DNA of 64,000 nt from a virus: positions 188,001 to 252,000 of the IMG/VR virus record IMGVR_UViG_3300012582_000005; one strand, written 5' to 3'. The translations under genes were made by a program, and so were the position numbers. Shown here piece after piece: positions 36,740 through 45,885 of this stretch (positions are counted from its first letter, which is position 1; each line of letters begins with the position of its first letter). A model generated the notes under the pieces. The model did not search any database. It saw only the letters and a list, made by a program, of their open reading frames with translations, and was not told where the DNA came from.

Positions 36740-37747
36740 ATGTCTAATTTAAAAAAGCAATATGGTCAATTCTATACTACAAATAGCCATTATATAATAA
36801 ACACTCTAATAAATGATGTCCCCTCAGATACTATGCTTATTGAGCCTTTTGTTGGTGCTGGAGATTTAGTAAAATTGTTTCCTACACACTTCTTTGATAT
36901 ATATGATATTGAACCTAAAATTGAAGGCACTATTCAAAGAGATACATTAAATAATCCATTAGATTATACAGATAAATGGGTTATAACAAACCCACCGTAT
37001 CTTGCAAAAAATAAGAATAAAGATAAATCATTATACGAAAAATGGAATGTCTCGGACTTATACAAAGCTTCTCTTAAATCATTTATTAGTTGTGATGGTG
37101 GTATTGTAATTATACCAATAAATTTCTTCTCTGATGAAGATAATGAATTTAGAAAAGAATTTCTATCTAAATATAAAGTAATTAATCTCAATATATTTGA
37201 AGAAACTGTATTTGACGATACTACATATACGGTATGTTCATTTTCTTTTAAAAAAGAAGATAATATTGAACAAAATATAACAGCTACATTATACCCTAAA
37301 ATGAGTAATATTTCTATCACTATTAAATATGATGAAGGGTATAGATTTGGTAATGAATTTTATGAAATATTAAATGCTTATAAAGAACATAACATAAATA
37401 GATTACAAAAAGAAGGTAAGCACAATAAACCAAATAGCAATATTAAATTAAGAGCTATTGATACTGGTTCTAATGATGGGAGAATAAAACTTTTTATGGA
37501 TTCTAATCACTTATACGCTAAGAATACAGAAAGGACACATGCTACCATCATTCTTCCAAGAGAGTACTCTATAGTTGAGCAAAATAAGATTTGTGATATG
37601 TTTAATGACACATTAGAACACTATAGAAATAAATATAATTCTTTATTTCTAACAAATTTTAGAAATTCTACTGAACATTATTCAAGGAAAAGAATTTCAT
37701 TTGATGTTGCGTATTATTTAATAAATTATTGTTTAGATAAGTTATAA
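36740..37747 (+). CDS. DNA adenine N6-methyltransferase (NPPY type)
   Basis: 335 residues. KKQYGQFYTT start typical of type I/II gamma-class adenine methylases, AdoMet motif LIEPFVGAGDLV near 33, and catalytic NPPYLAKNK near 80. The C-terminal half would hold target recognition. It is either the M partner of the preceding endonuclease-like gene or an orphan protective methylase. A strong bidirectional terminator follows. Confidence 0.83.
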   Translation: MSNLKKQYGQFYTTNSHYIINTLINDVPSDTMLIEPFVGAGDLVKLFPTHFFDIYDIEPKIEGTIQRDTLNNPLDYTDKWVITNPPYLAKNKNKDKSLYEKWNVSDLYKASLKSFISCDGGIVIIPINFFSDEDNEFRKEFLSKYKVINLNIFEETVFDDTTYTVCSFSFKKEDNIEQNITATLYPKMSNISITIKYDEGYRFGNEFYEILNAYKEHNINRLQKEGKHNKPNSNIKLRAIDTGSNDGRIKLFMDSNHLYAKNTERTHATIILPREYSIVEQNKICDMFNDTLEHYRNKYNSLFLTNFRNSTEHYSRKRISFDVAYYLINYCLDKL

Positions 37748-37773
37748 AAAATGCCCTTTTTAAGGGCATTTTC
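37747..37773. terminator. Bidirectional intrinsic terminator
   Basis: ATGCCCTT/AAGGGCAT stem with flanking A- and T-runs between two convergent genes. Confidence 0.86.
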
Positions 37774-37775
37774 AT

Positions 37776-38231
37776 TTATAATATTTCTTTGCTTAATGCA
37801 AATTCATAGAAAGAATCTAAGTTTAAATGCTTTTTAAAATGCTTTCTAATATCTGATAATTTAGTTTTCTTACTTGCTTCAAATATTTTATTTTCAAACT
37901 TTTTCAATATTTCTGGTAAAACTTCAACCCATCCTTTATTTAACTCTGGACTCTTCCAGAATACATCACCACCACTTAACCAATAAATAGAATTAATAGG
38001 ATTAATAATAATATTGGAATCAAATTTATAATCCCATATTTTCAATTTATCCCATTTAGGATTTCTCATTAAAACTGCTACAGCCTCTAATAAGTCATGT
38101 GTGAATAATTCACCAATTTCGAAACAAAAACCTTCGATGTCTTTATAAACAGTAATAACATCATCTTTATAAATAACTGCGGGTGATGCAGTTTTTTTCA
38201 ATACAACAGATTTTCTATTATTTGCATTCAT
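37776..38231 (-). CDS. Unknown protein (151 residues)
   Basis: Basic N-terminus (MNANNRKSVVLKKTASP), then a mixed alpha/beta region (VITVYKDIEGFCFEIGEL, IYWLSGGDVFWKSPELNKGW) and a Lys-rich helical end. No recognised family. Ten bases downstream of the repeat-protein gene on the same strand. Confidence 0.6.
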   Translation of the reverse strand: MNANNRKSVVLKKTASPAVIYKDDVITVYKDIEGFCFEIGELFTHDLLEAVAVLMRNPKWDKLKIWDYKFDSNIIINPINSIYWLSGGDVFWKSPELNKGWVEVLPEILKKFENKIFEASKKTKLSDIRKHFKKHLNLDSFYEFALSKEIL

Positions 38232-38241
38232 TTTAATAAAC

Positions 38242-38637
38242 TTATTTTTTAAAATATTCAGAAAATTTTAATACATCATCGTTTTTTATTTCACCTTTCA
38301 TAATTCCTTTCCTAAACTCACCTTTTAAGAATTCACCACTCTCGAAATTACCATTCATCCATATACCACTAAACGTGCCGTTTTTAAATAGCCCATTGTG
38401 CCACACACCAATAAAATTACCATATTTAAATATACCATCTATCCATATACCATATCCGAAGTCACCGTAATACCATACACCGCTGTACCAATACAATTTA
38501 TCATCTTTAATTTCGATAATAACATTTTCAATTTCAGCTTTATTAAGCCAATTGAAGCCGTGTTTGTACAAGTAATTTTCAATTAATACTTGATCAGTAT
38601 AAGATTTACCTTTATAAATTAATTCTTTAATACGCAT
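38242..38637 (-). CDS. Trp/Gly/Phe repeat protein
   Basis: 131 residues. After an ordinary N-terminal region, residues of about 54-115 are short repeats of the W-x-x-G-x-F-x-x-G type (SGVWYYGDFGYGIW, GVWHNGLFKNGTFSGIW, NGNFESGEFLKGEFRKG). Each unit is about 10-11 residues. This predicts a small beta-solenoid or MORN-like ladder, perhaps for binding; role unknown. Probably co-transcribed with the next gene. Confidence 0.65.
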   Translation of the reverse strand: MRIKELIYKGKSYTDQVLIENYLYKHGFNWLNKAEIENVIIEIKDDKLYWYSGVWYYGDFGYGIWIDGIFKYGNFIGVWHNGLFKNGTFSGIWMNGNFESGEFLKGEFRKGIMKGEIKNDDVLKFSEYFKK

Positions 38638-38734
38638 GTTTGCTTATAAAAATTTATACCTTATATATTTTTTATTGGATGTGAATGTTTAGAAAAAATG
38701 AAAAAATGAAAAATATTTTTAAGATATATACTTA

Positions 38735-39249
38735 TTATAATTTTAGTAATAACATAGTATCAGTGATATACCTAATATAAAATTCATAAATTTCATGCTC
38801 AACAATATAAAGGAAGTAGTGGCTATTTAAAATATCCTTTAATATACTTGATTGTTTACCTACTAAATATCCATCCTTAGAATTTTTTAAAATCATATTG
38901 TCGTTATTCTTTAGTGCTATAATGATAGCAGAACGGAATTTATCATTTTCTTCTTCTGTTTTATATGGAGTGTATTTTTTGCTACGTTATGTGCATCAAG
39001 CTCCCCAGTAATTCCTATCTTGCCTAATAGGATGATATATTCAACCAATTGTCCATTTTTAGTAAATATAGTGAAATAATCATACCCTTTGTGTATTAGA
39101 TTTTCATTAAACTCTATTTCAGACATTTGTGCATCACAAAGATATTTACCATCCTTACGAAACATAATCCCTTTAGACGAAAGGGCATAGTTCAGAACTT
39201 CATTAAATTCTTTTTGGATATCCATTAAATTAATGTAAATATTGTCCAT
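38735..39249 (-). pseudogene. Unknown gene interrupted by a frame change at an A6 run
   Basis: The first frame (39249 down to 38917) codes MDNIYINLMDIQKEFNEVLN and onward to DAHNVAK, then degenerates. From the A6 run near 38983 the -1 frame continues as good protein (YTPYKTEEENDKFRSA, NMILKNSKDGYLVGKQSS) to a stop at 38735, giving about 170 residues. One missing A explains this as a mutation or base-call error. The site A-AAA-AAT is also a classical -1 slippery heptamer, so programmed frameshifting cannot be excluded. No family recognised. Confidence 0.65.
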
Positions 39250-39341
39250 TAAAAAAATGCACTTATTAAAAATACTCCTTTAAAAATAAATAGTAAATCT
39301 ACAATGTATTTTATATTATTCCCTTTTGTATTTTTACTTAA

Positions 39342-40398
39342 TTATTTTAATCTCTTTCTGAGTTTTTTTATTTTTTTAATAATATTACCCAAATATAATA
39401 ATTTACTTTCTGTACTAGAATTATATTGCCATACTTTTCTTGCACTATTTGGGTTAATTTCAGATGGTAAAATATCATTTTTTGTATAGTCCCAAAATAA
39501 TGTTATTTCAGGATAAGCATCTATCAACGAATTACCCTTTTTTGGAATGGTTTGGTTGTAATCTGTAATTTTTCTATGACATTTATTACATCCGATATGA
39601 GCACTTATATTTCTTTTGAAAATTTCACACTGCCATTCAAATTTACAATATGTACATATCCACCAAACCTTTGTTCTACTATTTGGATAGAAATATTGTG
39701 GTTTAATATTGGAATTTTTTATATAATTCCATTCAGATGATAGTAATGGATTAACATTTAGTAATGAATTTTCTATTTCTATATTTTTGTAATTATCTAA
39801 TATTTCTATTCTATGTATATTTAAATTAATATCAATTTTTTTATTCAATGTAAATTTCTCATTAATATATAATATTATATTTTTAATTACATTTTCTAAA
39901 GATACATCAGTATCATTTTCTCTAAAAAATACAGTCTGTATCCATTATATCGGGTAAATTATATTCCCTAATTCGCAATAGATTTGTTTCTTCTTTTAAT
40001 ATTTTTGATTTTAATATATCTTTTTCTACTTTATTTTTGTGATAATTTTCACCATCGTATTCTATAGATAAATTAATTTCAGGAATGTGTATATCTACTT
40101 CGATATTACCAATACCAATTTTTTTACGATTTTCACAATTAAAAATTTTTAACATGTAAAAAAATATTGCTTGTTCGGGGAATGATGTTCTAATTGCTTT
40201 GCTACATTCTGGACAATTCCAACCCTCAGTTCTAACATTAACTCTTGTTTTCCATACATGTTCTCTCCAACATTTCCACCACACCATTATATGTGAACCT
40301 TTCGTCACATCTAATGGTGTTAATGTTCCATTTTTTGTAATATCCCATTCTTTAATTAAATGTGGATGTGTGATTGTTATAGGTGGTGTTTTTTTCAT
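39342..40398 (-). pseudogene. Zinc-ribbon endonuclease-like gene broken by a frameshift
   Basis: The upstream part (40398-39922) has a zinc-ribbon repeat (VWWKCWREHVWKTRVN, CPECSKA) and a Vsr-like nuclease core (FPEQAIFFYMLKIF, EVDIHIPEINLSIEYDG, LLRIREYNLPDI). It stops at 39922. Dropping one T from a T6 run at about 39935 joins it to a second frame (FRENDTDVSLENVIKNI) that continues to 39342 with two more zinc-ribbon-like repeats (KVWWICTYCKFEW, CNKCHRK). The last repeat (KVWQYNSSTES) has lost its cysteines. Likely a decaying mobile endonuclease, or a base-call error. Confidence 0.72.
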
Positions 40399-40408
40399 AT
40401 AATGAAAA

Positions 40409-41086
40409 TCAATTAAAATAATCTATTTTATTACCTTTATTATTTTTTTCAAACACCCAGAACCAACTGCTATATTTTCTGGCGTGAAATTGGTTAGCAT
40501 GTTTACCGCTAATCATTCTATTTTTAGCTAACAATACAAACAAATCTTTAGGATAAAAACCAATCTTAACTGCAATATTCATAATATATGAATGTGAGAA
40601 ATATTGTTTTGAACTACTGACAGTATCTTGACATTTGAATATAAAAACGCCATTTTCATTTAAAACTCTATATCCTTCTTCTAAAGAAGCTTTATAGAAA
40701 TCCCATAATTTCTTAGGCGATTCAAATGATGAAAATCGTTGATGTATTAAATTACTTTTTCCATCAATTTTTTTAGAAGCATCTGTTTGTTTCAGAGATG
40801 GCCCAACAGAAATCAAAAAAGGCGGGTCGAATAGGAGGCTATTTATAGAATTATTCTCTAACGGTAATTTATCTGCGCTTGCTTGCTCAACTCCTTCTGC
40901 TTGTGGTACAATATCAAATTTATATTTGGGGGCTTCTATACCAGTTTTTTTATAAAAATTTCCAATACTGTATGTAGGATCACAGTCAATAACACCTGAT
41001 GGAATGTGTAATTTTATTATGTTTTTAATTATCTCTTCTTGATCATATGATGTAGATTTAATAACATCTATTTGTTTCATTCCCAT
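40409..41086 (-). CDS. DNA methyltransferase-like protein (DPPF motif)
   Basis: 225 residues. SADKLPLENNSINSLLFDPPF has the catalytic DPPF of amino-group DNA methylases, with FIFKCQD as the following strand and YSSWFWVFEK at the end. There is no clear FxGxG, so it may be a circularly permuted or reduced member (beta-class, N4 or N6). It is the third DNA methylase in the window. Confidence 0.72.
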   Translation of the reverse strand: MGMKQIDVIKSTSYDQEEIIKNIIKLHIPSGVIDCDPTYSIGNFYKKTGIEAPKYKFDIVPQAEGVEQASADKLPLENNSINSLLFDPPFLISVGPSLKQTDASKKIDGKSNLIHQRFSSFESPKKLWDFYKASLEEGYRVLNENGVFIFKCQDTVSSSKQYFSHSYIMNIAVKIGFYPKDLFVLLAKNRMISGKHANQFHARKYSSWFWVFEKNNKGNKIDYFN

Positions 41087-41137
41087 TTTAATAAATTCAT
41101 TTTGAAATTATATTCAAAATGATATAAAAGTTGAGTA

Positions 41138-41554
41138 TTATTTTAATAAATCATCAATTCTTTTTCCTCTTGTTAATTTTCTCCACTCTTCTATTGATAT
41201 ATCAGCAGAATATTTAGTCAAATCCAAGTTCTCTTTTATTATTATTTCAGATACTAAATCTATTAATGCTTCATACGCAGAACTGTAATCATCAATAGTA
41301 TTCTCTAATTCATCTACATATTTCTTATTTCTTAGAATATAGTGGTTTATTTTACTCAATTCATCGTATATTGCATCATCATCATTTTTATGATGTTCTT
41401 TAGCATATTTTAAATTAATAAGTATCTTTTCAAGATTACCTTTTAAATCATCCAATGTTGTTCCTGGATAATCAGGTTTTCTATCTAAATTAAAAAAATC
41501 ATCGAACCTAGTTCTCTTATTTTGTAAGATAATCTCCAATATATTCTTCTTCAT
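41138..41554 (-). CDS. Unknown helical protein (138 residues)
   Basis: Acidic and helical (TLDDLKGNLEKILINLKYAK, YVDELENTIDDYSSAYEAL) with a basic start and end. No recognised family. Part of a minus-strand run from gp47 down to here. Confidence 0.6.
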   Translation of the reverse strand: MKKNILEIILQNKRTRFDDFFNLDRKPDYPGTTLDDLKGNLEKILINLKYAKEHHKNDDDAIYDELSKINHYILRNKKYVDELENTIDDYSSAYEALIDLVSEIIIKENLDLTKYSADISIEEWRKLTRGKRIDDLLK

Positions 41555-41578
41555 ATAAGTATATATTAGAAATGTAGT

Positions 41579-41956
41579 CTATTTACTTTTCAATATATCA
41601 TAAACCTTAGTTAGTCTATCTAAAGTCTTCTCTGTAACATGTTCACCAATACTTAAACGTTTATCAATTTCTTCTTTTAATTGTGGGTATAATAATTTTA
41701 TACCTTGATTTTCATCTACAGGTGTAGTTACAATAAAATTGTGTATTTTATACCCACGTATTTTTTTCTCTACTATACGCATTGAATCATTCAAGTTATT
41801 TTGATATATGGCAATTTTTTCTACTGCCATTGCTTTAGATAAACCTTCTACTGATATGCTATGTACTAGTAAAATTATTTCTTCCTTTTTTAATTTACCT
41901 TTTTTAGAAAATTTAATAGGAGTTGAACTAACATTATATTTCTTTTTGTGTTTCAT
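41579..41956 (-). CDS. Unknown basic protein (125 residues)
   Basis: Lys-rich N-terminus (MKHKKKYNVSSTPIKFSKKG) followed by helices. Its start overlaps the stop of the IMPDH-like gene by one base, so it is translationally coupled. No recognised family. Confidence 0.6.
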   Translation of the reverse strand: MKHKKKYNVSSTPIKFSKKGKLKKEEIILLVHSISVEGLSKAMAVEKIAIYQNNLNDSMRIVEKKIRGYKIHNFIVTTPVDENQGIKLLYPQLKEEIDKRLSIGEHVTEKTLDRLTKVYDILKSK

Positions 41957-43758
41957 TATTTTGCAAATCTTTTTCTAGCATTTTCTGTGATGTGAATATA
42001 TTCAACTTGACCTTTATATTCTGTAAGATTTCTTTTACCACAATAAGACATATTTGATTTTAAGTAGTCTATGAAATTTTCAGTCCACCCTGCTAATGTA
42101 TATTCAACTTTATTATATTTTGAAATTCCTTCGGCGGTTTTTAATGTTGTTCTACCCCATTTAGCTTGAACTTCTTTAGTTGACATACCTCGATAATATT
42201 TAAATGTTTCAACATCCTCTTCAAAAAATTTATTAGCTTCATCAATAGTAATTTTTTTATATTCTGTTTCACCAATTTTAACATAATTATCACCACAAGA
42301 TTCTAATGTTTTGTTTAATATACCACCTAACATAACAGAATGTGCGCCTATAGCGATTGCTTTTATAATTTCATCATAGTTTCTAAATCCACCATCTGCT
42401 ATAATTTTTGGTGGATTTTCGTAATGACATGATATATCATAACATTCTTCTATCAAAGACGCCATAGGATAATGAATTCCTGTATTAGACGATGTTGTAC
42501 AAACACTTCCTCCGCCAATTCCACATCTAACCCAATCAACGCCAATTTCACAATATAATCTATACGTTTCAGGGTTAGCAATATTACCAACCATCAATTC
42601 AATATGTTTTTGTTCTTTTTTAATTCTCTTAGCAATTAAAAAAAGTTTTAACATATTTCCATTTGCAACATCAATTAAAACTTTTTTAGGTAATTTTATA
42701 TTGGAATCTAATAATAAAACTATTTCATCTATTCCAAATGAGTGAAATACCTTATCATAAAATTCCTCTTGTATTTTTTCGCCTCTAGGCATACAGATTT
42801 CTAATCCTATATTTAAAAACTTAGATATATTACTACTATCTATCAGAGTGTCCATTGGCGCACAAACGATAGGAATATACTCCAAATCAATATCTGTTCT
42901 ACTATCAATATCGCTCATTTTAATAGGAACTATTGCTATATCATTAAAATCATATTTCATTTTTTTCATTTTTTTATTTTTTGTTCTATCATTTATATAT
43001 TTAATAATTTCATCTTTAATTGTATGTGTAAAACATTCATATCTACCACCAAATTTTGTATGTGGTATAACTTGATATTCCTTAAATTTATTCATAATTT
43101 CTTTTTCTAAAATATAGCAAAACGATGGAACATTTTCTAATGTAAATAATATTTTCTTGCTATAAAAATTTGTTATTTGTGCCATTCTTTTTTTAACATT
43201 TGTATTAGTTATTCCACACTTAATGAATTTTTCATTGAGCGATTCCATTTCTATTATGTAAAAAAATCCTTTTCCCTTACCACTTATGCACCACCCTTCT
43301 AATGACCAACGTTCTTTTTTTTCATTAAAACACTTTCTACATATTTTACCTTCTAATAAACTTCTAGGTATTACTGAGTAATCTCCATGTTTTTTACAAG
43401 TTACAATAACTTTAGTGTTTTTATTAATATATTCAGTTTTACTGAAGTCCAAATTTGAATTAACTTTTTCACAACTTTTTATAAAAGTATTACATCTATT
43501 TTTATTATTTTTAATACTTCCTTTAAGAATAAAAGTTGTTAGACTTTTTTCGTCTTTACATTTTGGACATCCACTTCCATAATGGATTTTAGGCTTTTGT
43601 AAAAATTCTCCATGTTTTTTACATATTATAATAGATTTTTCATTGTATCCATTATAAATAAATTTAGAATAATCATATATATGTTGATGTATTTTTATAA
43701 ATTTATTTATAACATCCTCTTGTTTTAATTTCATATATTTTATTTCATAAAATTTCAT
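41956..43758 (-). CDS. In-frame fusion: zinc-finger/GIY-YIG-like endonuclease + IMP dehydrogenase/GMP reductase
   Basis: 600 residues. Residues 1-150 hold two CxxHG-type zinc-finger units (IICKKHGEF, CPKC; VTCKKHGDYSVIP, CRKC). Residues of about 163-255 match a GIY-YIG-like fold (GFFYIIEM, KCGITN, KKRM). From Met 267 (base 42960) a separate domain begins: MKYDFNDIAIVPIKMSDIDSR, VDWVRCGIGGGSVCTTS (catalytic Cys near 418), IIADGGFRNYDEI, AHSVMLGG, FKYYRGMSTKE and MSYCGKRNL. That is the IMPDH/GuaC barrel without CBS domains; the FYRGMS-type segment favours GMP reductase. Met 264 or 267 may be the original start, so an endonuclease has probably inserted upstream in frame. It would tune purine nucleotide pools. 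Confidence 0.8.
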   Translation of the reverse strand: MKFYEIKYMKLKQEDVINKFIKIHQHIYDYSKFIYNGYNEKSIIICKKHGEFLQKPKIHYGSGCPKCKDEKSLTTFILKGSIKNNKNRCNTFIKSCEKVNSNLDFSKTEYINKNTKVIVTCKKHGDYSVIPRSLLEGKICRKCFNEKKERWSLEGWCISGKGKGFFYIIEMESLNEKFIKCGITNTNVKKRMAQITNFYSKKILFTLENVPSFCYILEKEIMNKFKEYQVIPHTKFGGRYECFTHTIKDEIIKYINDRTKNKKMKKMKYDFNDIAIVPIKMSDIDSRTDIDLEYIPIVCAPMDTLIDSSNISKFLNIGLEICMPRGEKIQEEFYDKVFHSFGIDEIVLLLDSNIKLPKKVLIDVANGNMLKLFLIAKRIKKEQKHIELMVGNIANPETYRLYCEIGVDWVRCGIGGGSVCTTSSNTGIHYPMASLIEECYDISCHYENPPKIIADGGFRNYDEIIKAIAIGAHSVMLGGILNKTLESCGDNYVKIGETEYKKITIDEANKFFEEDVETFKYYRGMSTKEVQAKWGRTTLKTAEGISKYNKVEYTLAGWTENFIDYLKSNMSYCGKRNLTEYKGQVEYIHITENARKRFAK

Positions 43759-44299
43759 CTATACATCCTAATTCTTTAGCTTCAATAGAAGTTAAAAACC
43801 AATCTTGTTTCATATGATAAACTTCTTTTATTTTCTTCTTAGAAATTTTAGTTTTTTTCATTGTAACACTTTCTAAAATTTTCTGTAATCTTTTACTCTC
43901 TTCTACACTTTCTTCAATAGCTTTTAAAGTATCCCATTTAGAAGAAGATATTTGATGATACATCAATGTTGAATGTTCATAACAAAATCTTTTATGTCCT
44001 GAAATAGCTATCATAAATCCAGCACTCATAGCAGTCCCAGTTACTACTGTATGTACTGGTGTTTCACTTGCATCTATTATAGAAATTAATCCTAAACATT
44101 GGTATACTGCACCACCATAAGAATCAATATAAATCTTAATAGGCTTTGGTTTATATTCAGCGTCATAAAAATTTTTAAGATAACTTTTAATTTTTTTATC
44201 ATGTTCATTAATTTCAACAATCTTAGAAACAACTTCTTTTATTGAAGTTTGATCTACTTGTTGGGCAAGAAAAATGTCTCTATACTTCGGTGCATCCAT
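43745..44299 (-). CDS. clpP: ClpP-like serine protease
   Basis: 184 residues. IKIYIDSYGGAVYQCLGL, the nucleophile Ser 92 in GTAMSAGFMIA and His 115 in LMYHQISS follow the ClpP fold. The family Asp should lie near residues 160-170. Phage ClpP homologs often act as head maturation proteases, but a gp21-type protease is already present here. This one may instead be a regulatory protease with a host Clp ATPase. It overlaps both neighbours (14 and 20 bases), so it is part of one operon. Confidence 0.82.
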   Translation of the reverse strand: MDAPKYRDIFLAQQVDQTSIKEVVSKIVEINEHDKKIKSYLKNFYDAEYKPKPIKIYIDSYGGAVYQCLGLISIIDASETPVHTVVTGTAMSAGFMIAISGHKRFCYEHSTLMYHQISSSKWDTLKAIEESVEESKRLQKILESVTMKKTKISKKKIKEVYHMKQDWFLTSIEAKELGCIDEIL

Positions 44300-44627
44300 C
44301 GTCTATATGTTTAATTTTTAATATTCTGTTGTATAACATTGTTTTCGCTTGAACATCTTTAAATGAAATTTTTTCAGAATTACTATTTAAAAATTTAATA
44401 GCATTATCAAGTATAATATATCTTTTTTGAGATACATCCATTAATTCATTAATAAATTGACTAAATTCATCTAATTTATTTTCCTCTTTAATATTTAATA
44501 TTTCTAAAAATGAAATTATGTCTTGATTGATTTCATTTAAATATCTATTATAATTAATAGACTGTTTAAATTCTTCTGTCAAATATTTTTTATATTTTTC
44601 AATTTGTTCTTCTCTTGTTTTATTCAT
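44280..44627 (-). CDS. Unknown helical protein between gp47 and ClpP
   Basis: 115 residues, helical and acidic (TREEQIEKYKKYLTEEFKQS, LEILNIKEENKLDEFSQFI). Start overlaps the gp47 stop by one base; end overlaps ClpP by 20 bases. No recognised family. Confidence 0.6.
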   Translation of the reverse strand: MNKTREEQIEKYKKYLTEEFKQSINYNRYLNEINQDIISFLEILNIKEENKLDEFSQFINELMDVSQKRYIILDNAIKFLNSNSEKISFKDVQAKTMLYNRILKIKHIDDGCTEV

Positions 44628-45751
44628 TATTCCATAATTTGTGCTCTATCATCAGAAGCAGTTTGAATTACTTCCTCAAGAATTCCTATTATTTTCTCTT
44701 TTACTATTTCATCTTTGAAATCCTGTTTCTTAACATAATCTCTTACCATATCAGGTATGGATAAAGATACACCAATTTCTTCAAGTGAAATATCTTCAAC
44801 TGTATCTTTTATTTCAAAATCATCAATTTGTTTTATGGTTGTTAAAGATTTCTTTTTTGAGAAATCCATAAGCTTTCTAACAAGTTCTGGTTTTTCCATA
44901 ATCAAAGAATTATTTACAGTTACATCATACCAATCATCCATTGGTTTATCCGCTAATACTCTTTCTATAGAAATAATTCTATCTAACTTTTCGACATCTT
45001 CAATAGTTACAATTTCTATATTTTTATATTCAGGTGATCTATCATTGGGAATAAACTTCTCTTTTCCTGTTTCTATATCAACAATATAAATACCTTTTTT
45101 ATCACCTTTATCATTTCTATCAAGATGATATGGACAACCAATAAATGTAAAATTTTGTAATTTCTGATGTAAGTGAATATGACTGGCGTACACTTGTGGG
45201 AACGTTACAAAATCCGCAACTGATGGTCCATGTGTAAGAGGTCCTGAATTGATATTATTCTTAGCGCCAGCTAAATCAGAATGACAAAATAGATAATTTA
45301 CTTTACCTTGATACTTTTTAAGTTCTTCTTTTTGTTCATCTACATCATTAAAATATGGCATCATTAATGCTTTCTTAGTACCGATATTTACTACAGTAGG
45401 TACTGAATGTATCGTTACATTTCTATGTCTACTCAAAATTTTTAATGAGTTAAATTCTGATGAAGATGAATTATAAAGATCATGATTTCCTAAAATAATA
45501 TCAATTTGTATATCATTTTCTTCAAGCCAATCAAAAATATCTAAAGCATATGAAATAACTTTTAAATTCAAATGACTTCTATTATCAAACACATCACCTA
45601 AAATAAATAATCTATCTCCTTTTTTATAATGTTCTTTTAATATGGGGAAATAAAAATTAAAGAAATAATCCTTAGATATATCTAAATAAATGTCAAGTTT
45701 TAATTGATGTATACCTAAATGAATATCGCCCAATAAGAATAATTTAGACAT
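44627..45751 (-). CDS. 47: Recombination nuclease, T4 gp47 / SbcD / Mre11-like
   Basis: 374 residues (T4 gp47 is about 340). Metallophosphoesterase motifs in order: LLGDIHLG, ILGDVFDNRS, ILGNHDLY, YLFCHSDLAG and YASHIHLHQK. These bind two Mn ions for exo- and endonuclease activity. It works with the Rad50-like gp46 encoded at 7183-8850. It is the first gene of a minus-strand operon reaching to about 41.1 kb. Confidence 0.92.
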   Translation of the reverse strand: MSKLFLLGDIHLGIHQLKLDIYLDISKDYFFNFYFPILKEHYKKGDRLFILGDVFDNRSHLNLKVISYALDIFDWLEENDIQIDIILGNHDLYNSSSSEFNSLKILSRHRNVTIHSVPTVVNIGTKKALMMPYFNDVDEQKEELKKYQGKVNYLFCHSDLAGAKNNINSGPLTHGPSVADFVTFPQVYASHIHLHQKLQNFTFIGCPYHLDRNDKGDKKGIYIVDIETGKEKFIPNDRSPEYKNIEIVTIEDVEKLDRIISIERVLADKPMDDWYDVTVNNSLIMEKPELVRKLMDFSKKKSLTTIKQIDDFEIKDTVEDISLEEIGVSLSIPDMVRDYVKKQDFKDEIVKEKIIGILEEVIQTASDDRAQIME

Positions 45752-45861
45752 GCATACTTTTTCTTTTAATCATTTTACCACATTTTTAATAAAAGTTTAA
45801 TTATATTATTCGAAATATTCTAATTTAAATATTATATAATGTTAAACATGTGTAATTATGA

Positions 45862-45870
45862 TATATAAAG
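45862..45870 (+). promoter_or_regulatory. TATATAAAG late-promoter-like element
   Basis: TATATAAAG begins 24 bases before the ATG at 45886, the same geometry as before the virion genes. Low confidence alone. Confidence 0.3.
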
Positions 45871-45885
45871 AAAATTTATAATAAC

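Noticed and set aside
44757-45089. 110-residue frame antisense to gp47
   Set aside because: Lies wholly within the conserved gp47 gene and has Ser/Phe/Ile-rich shadow composition.
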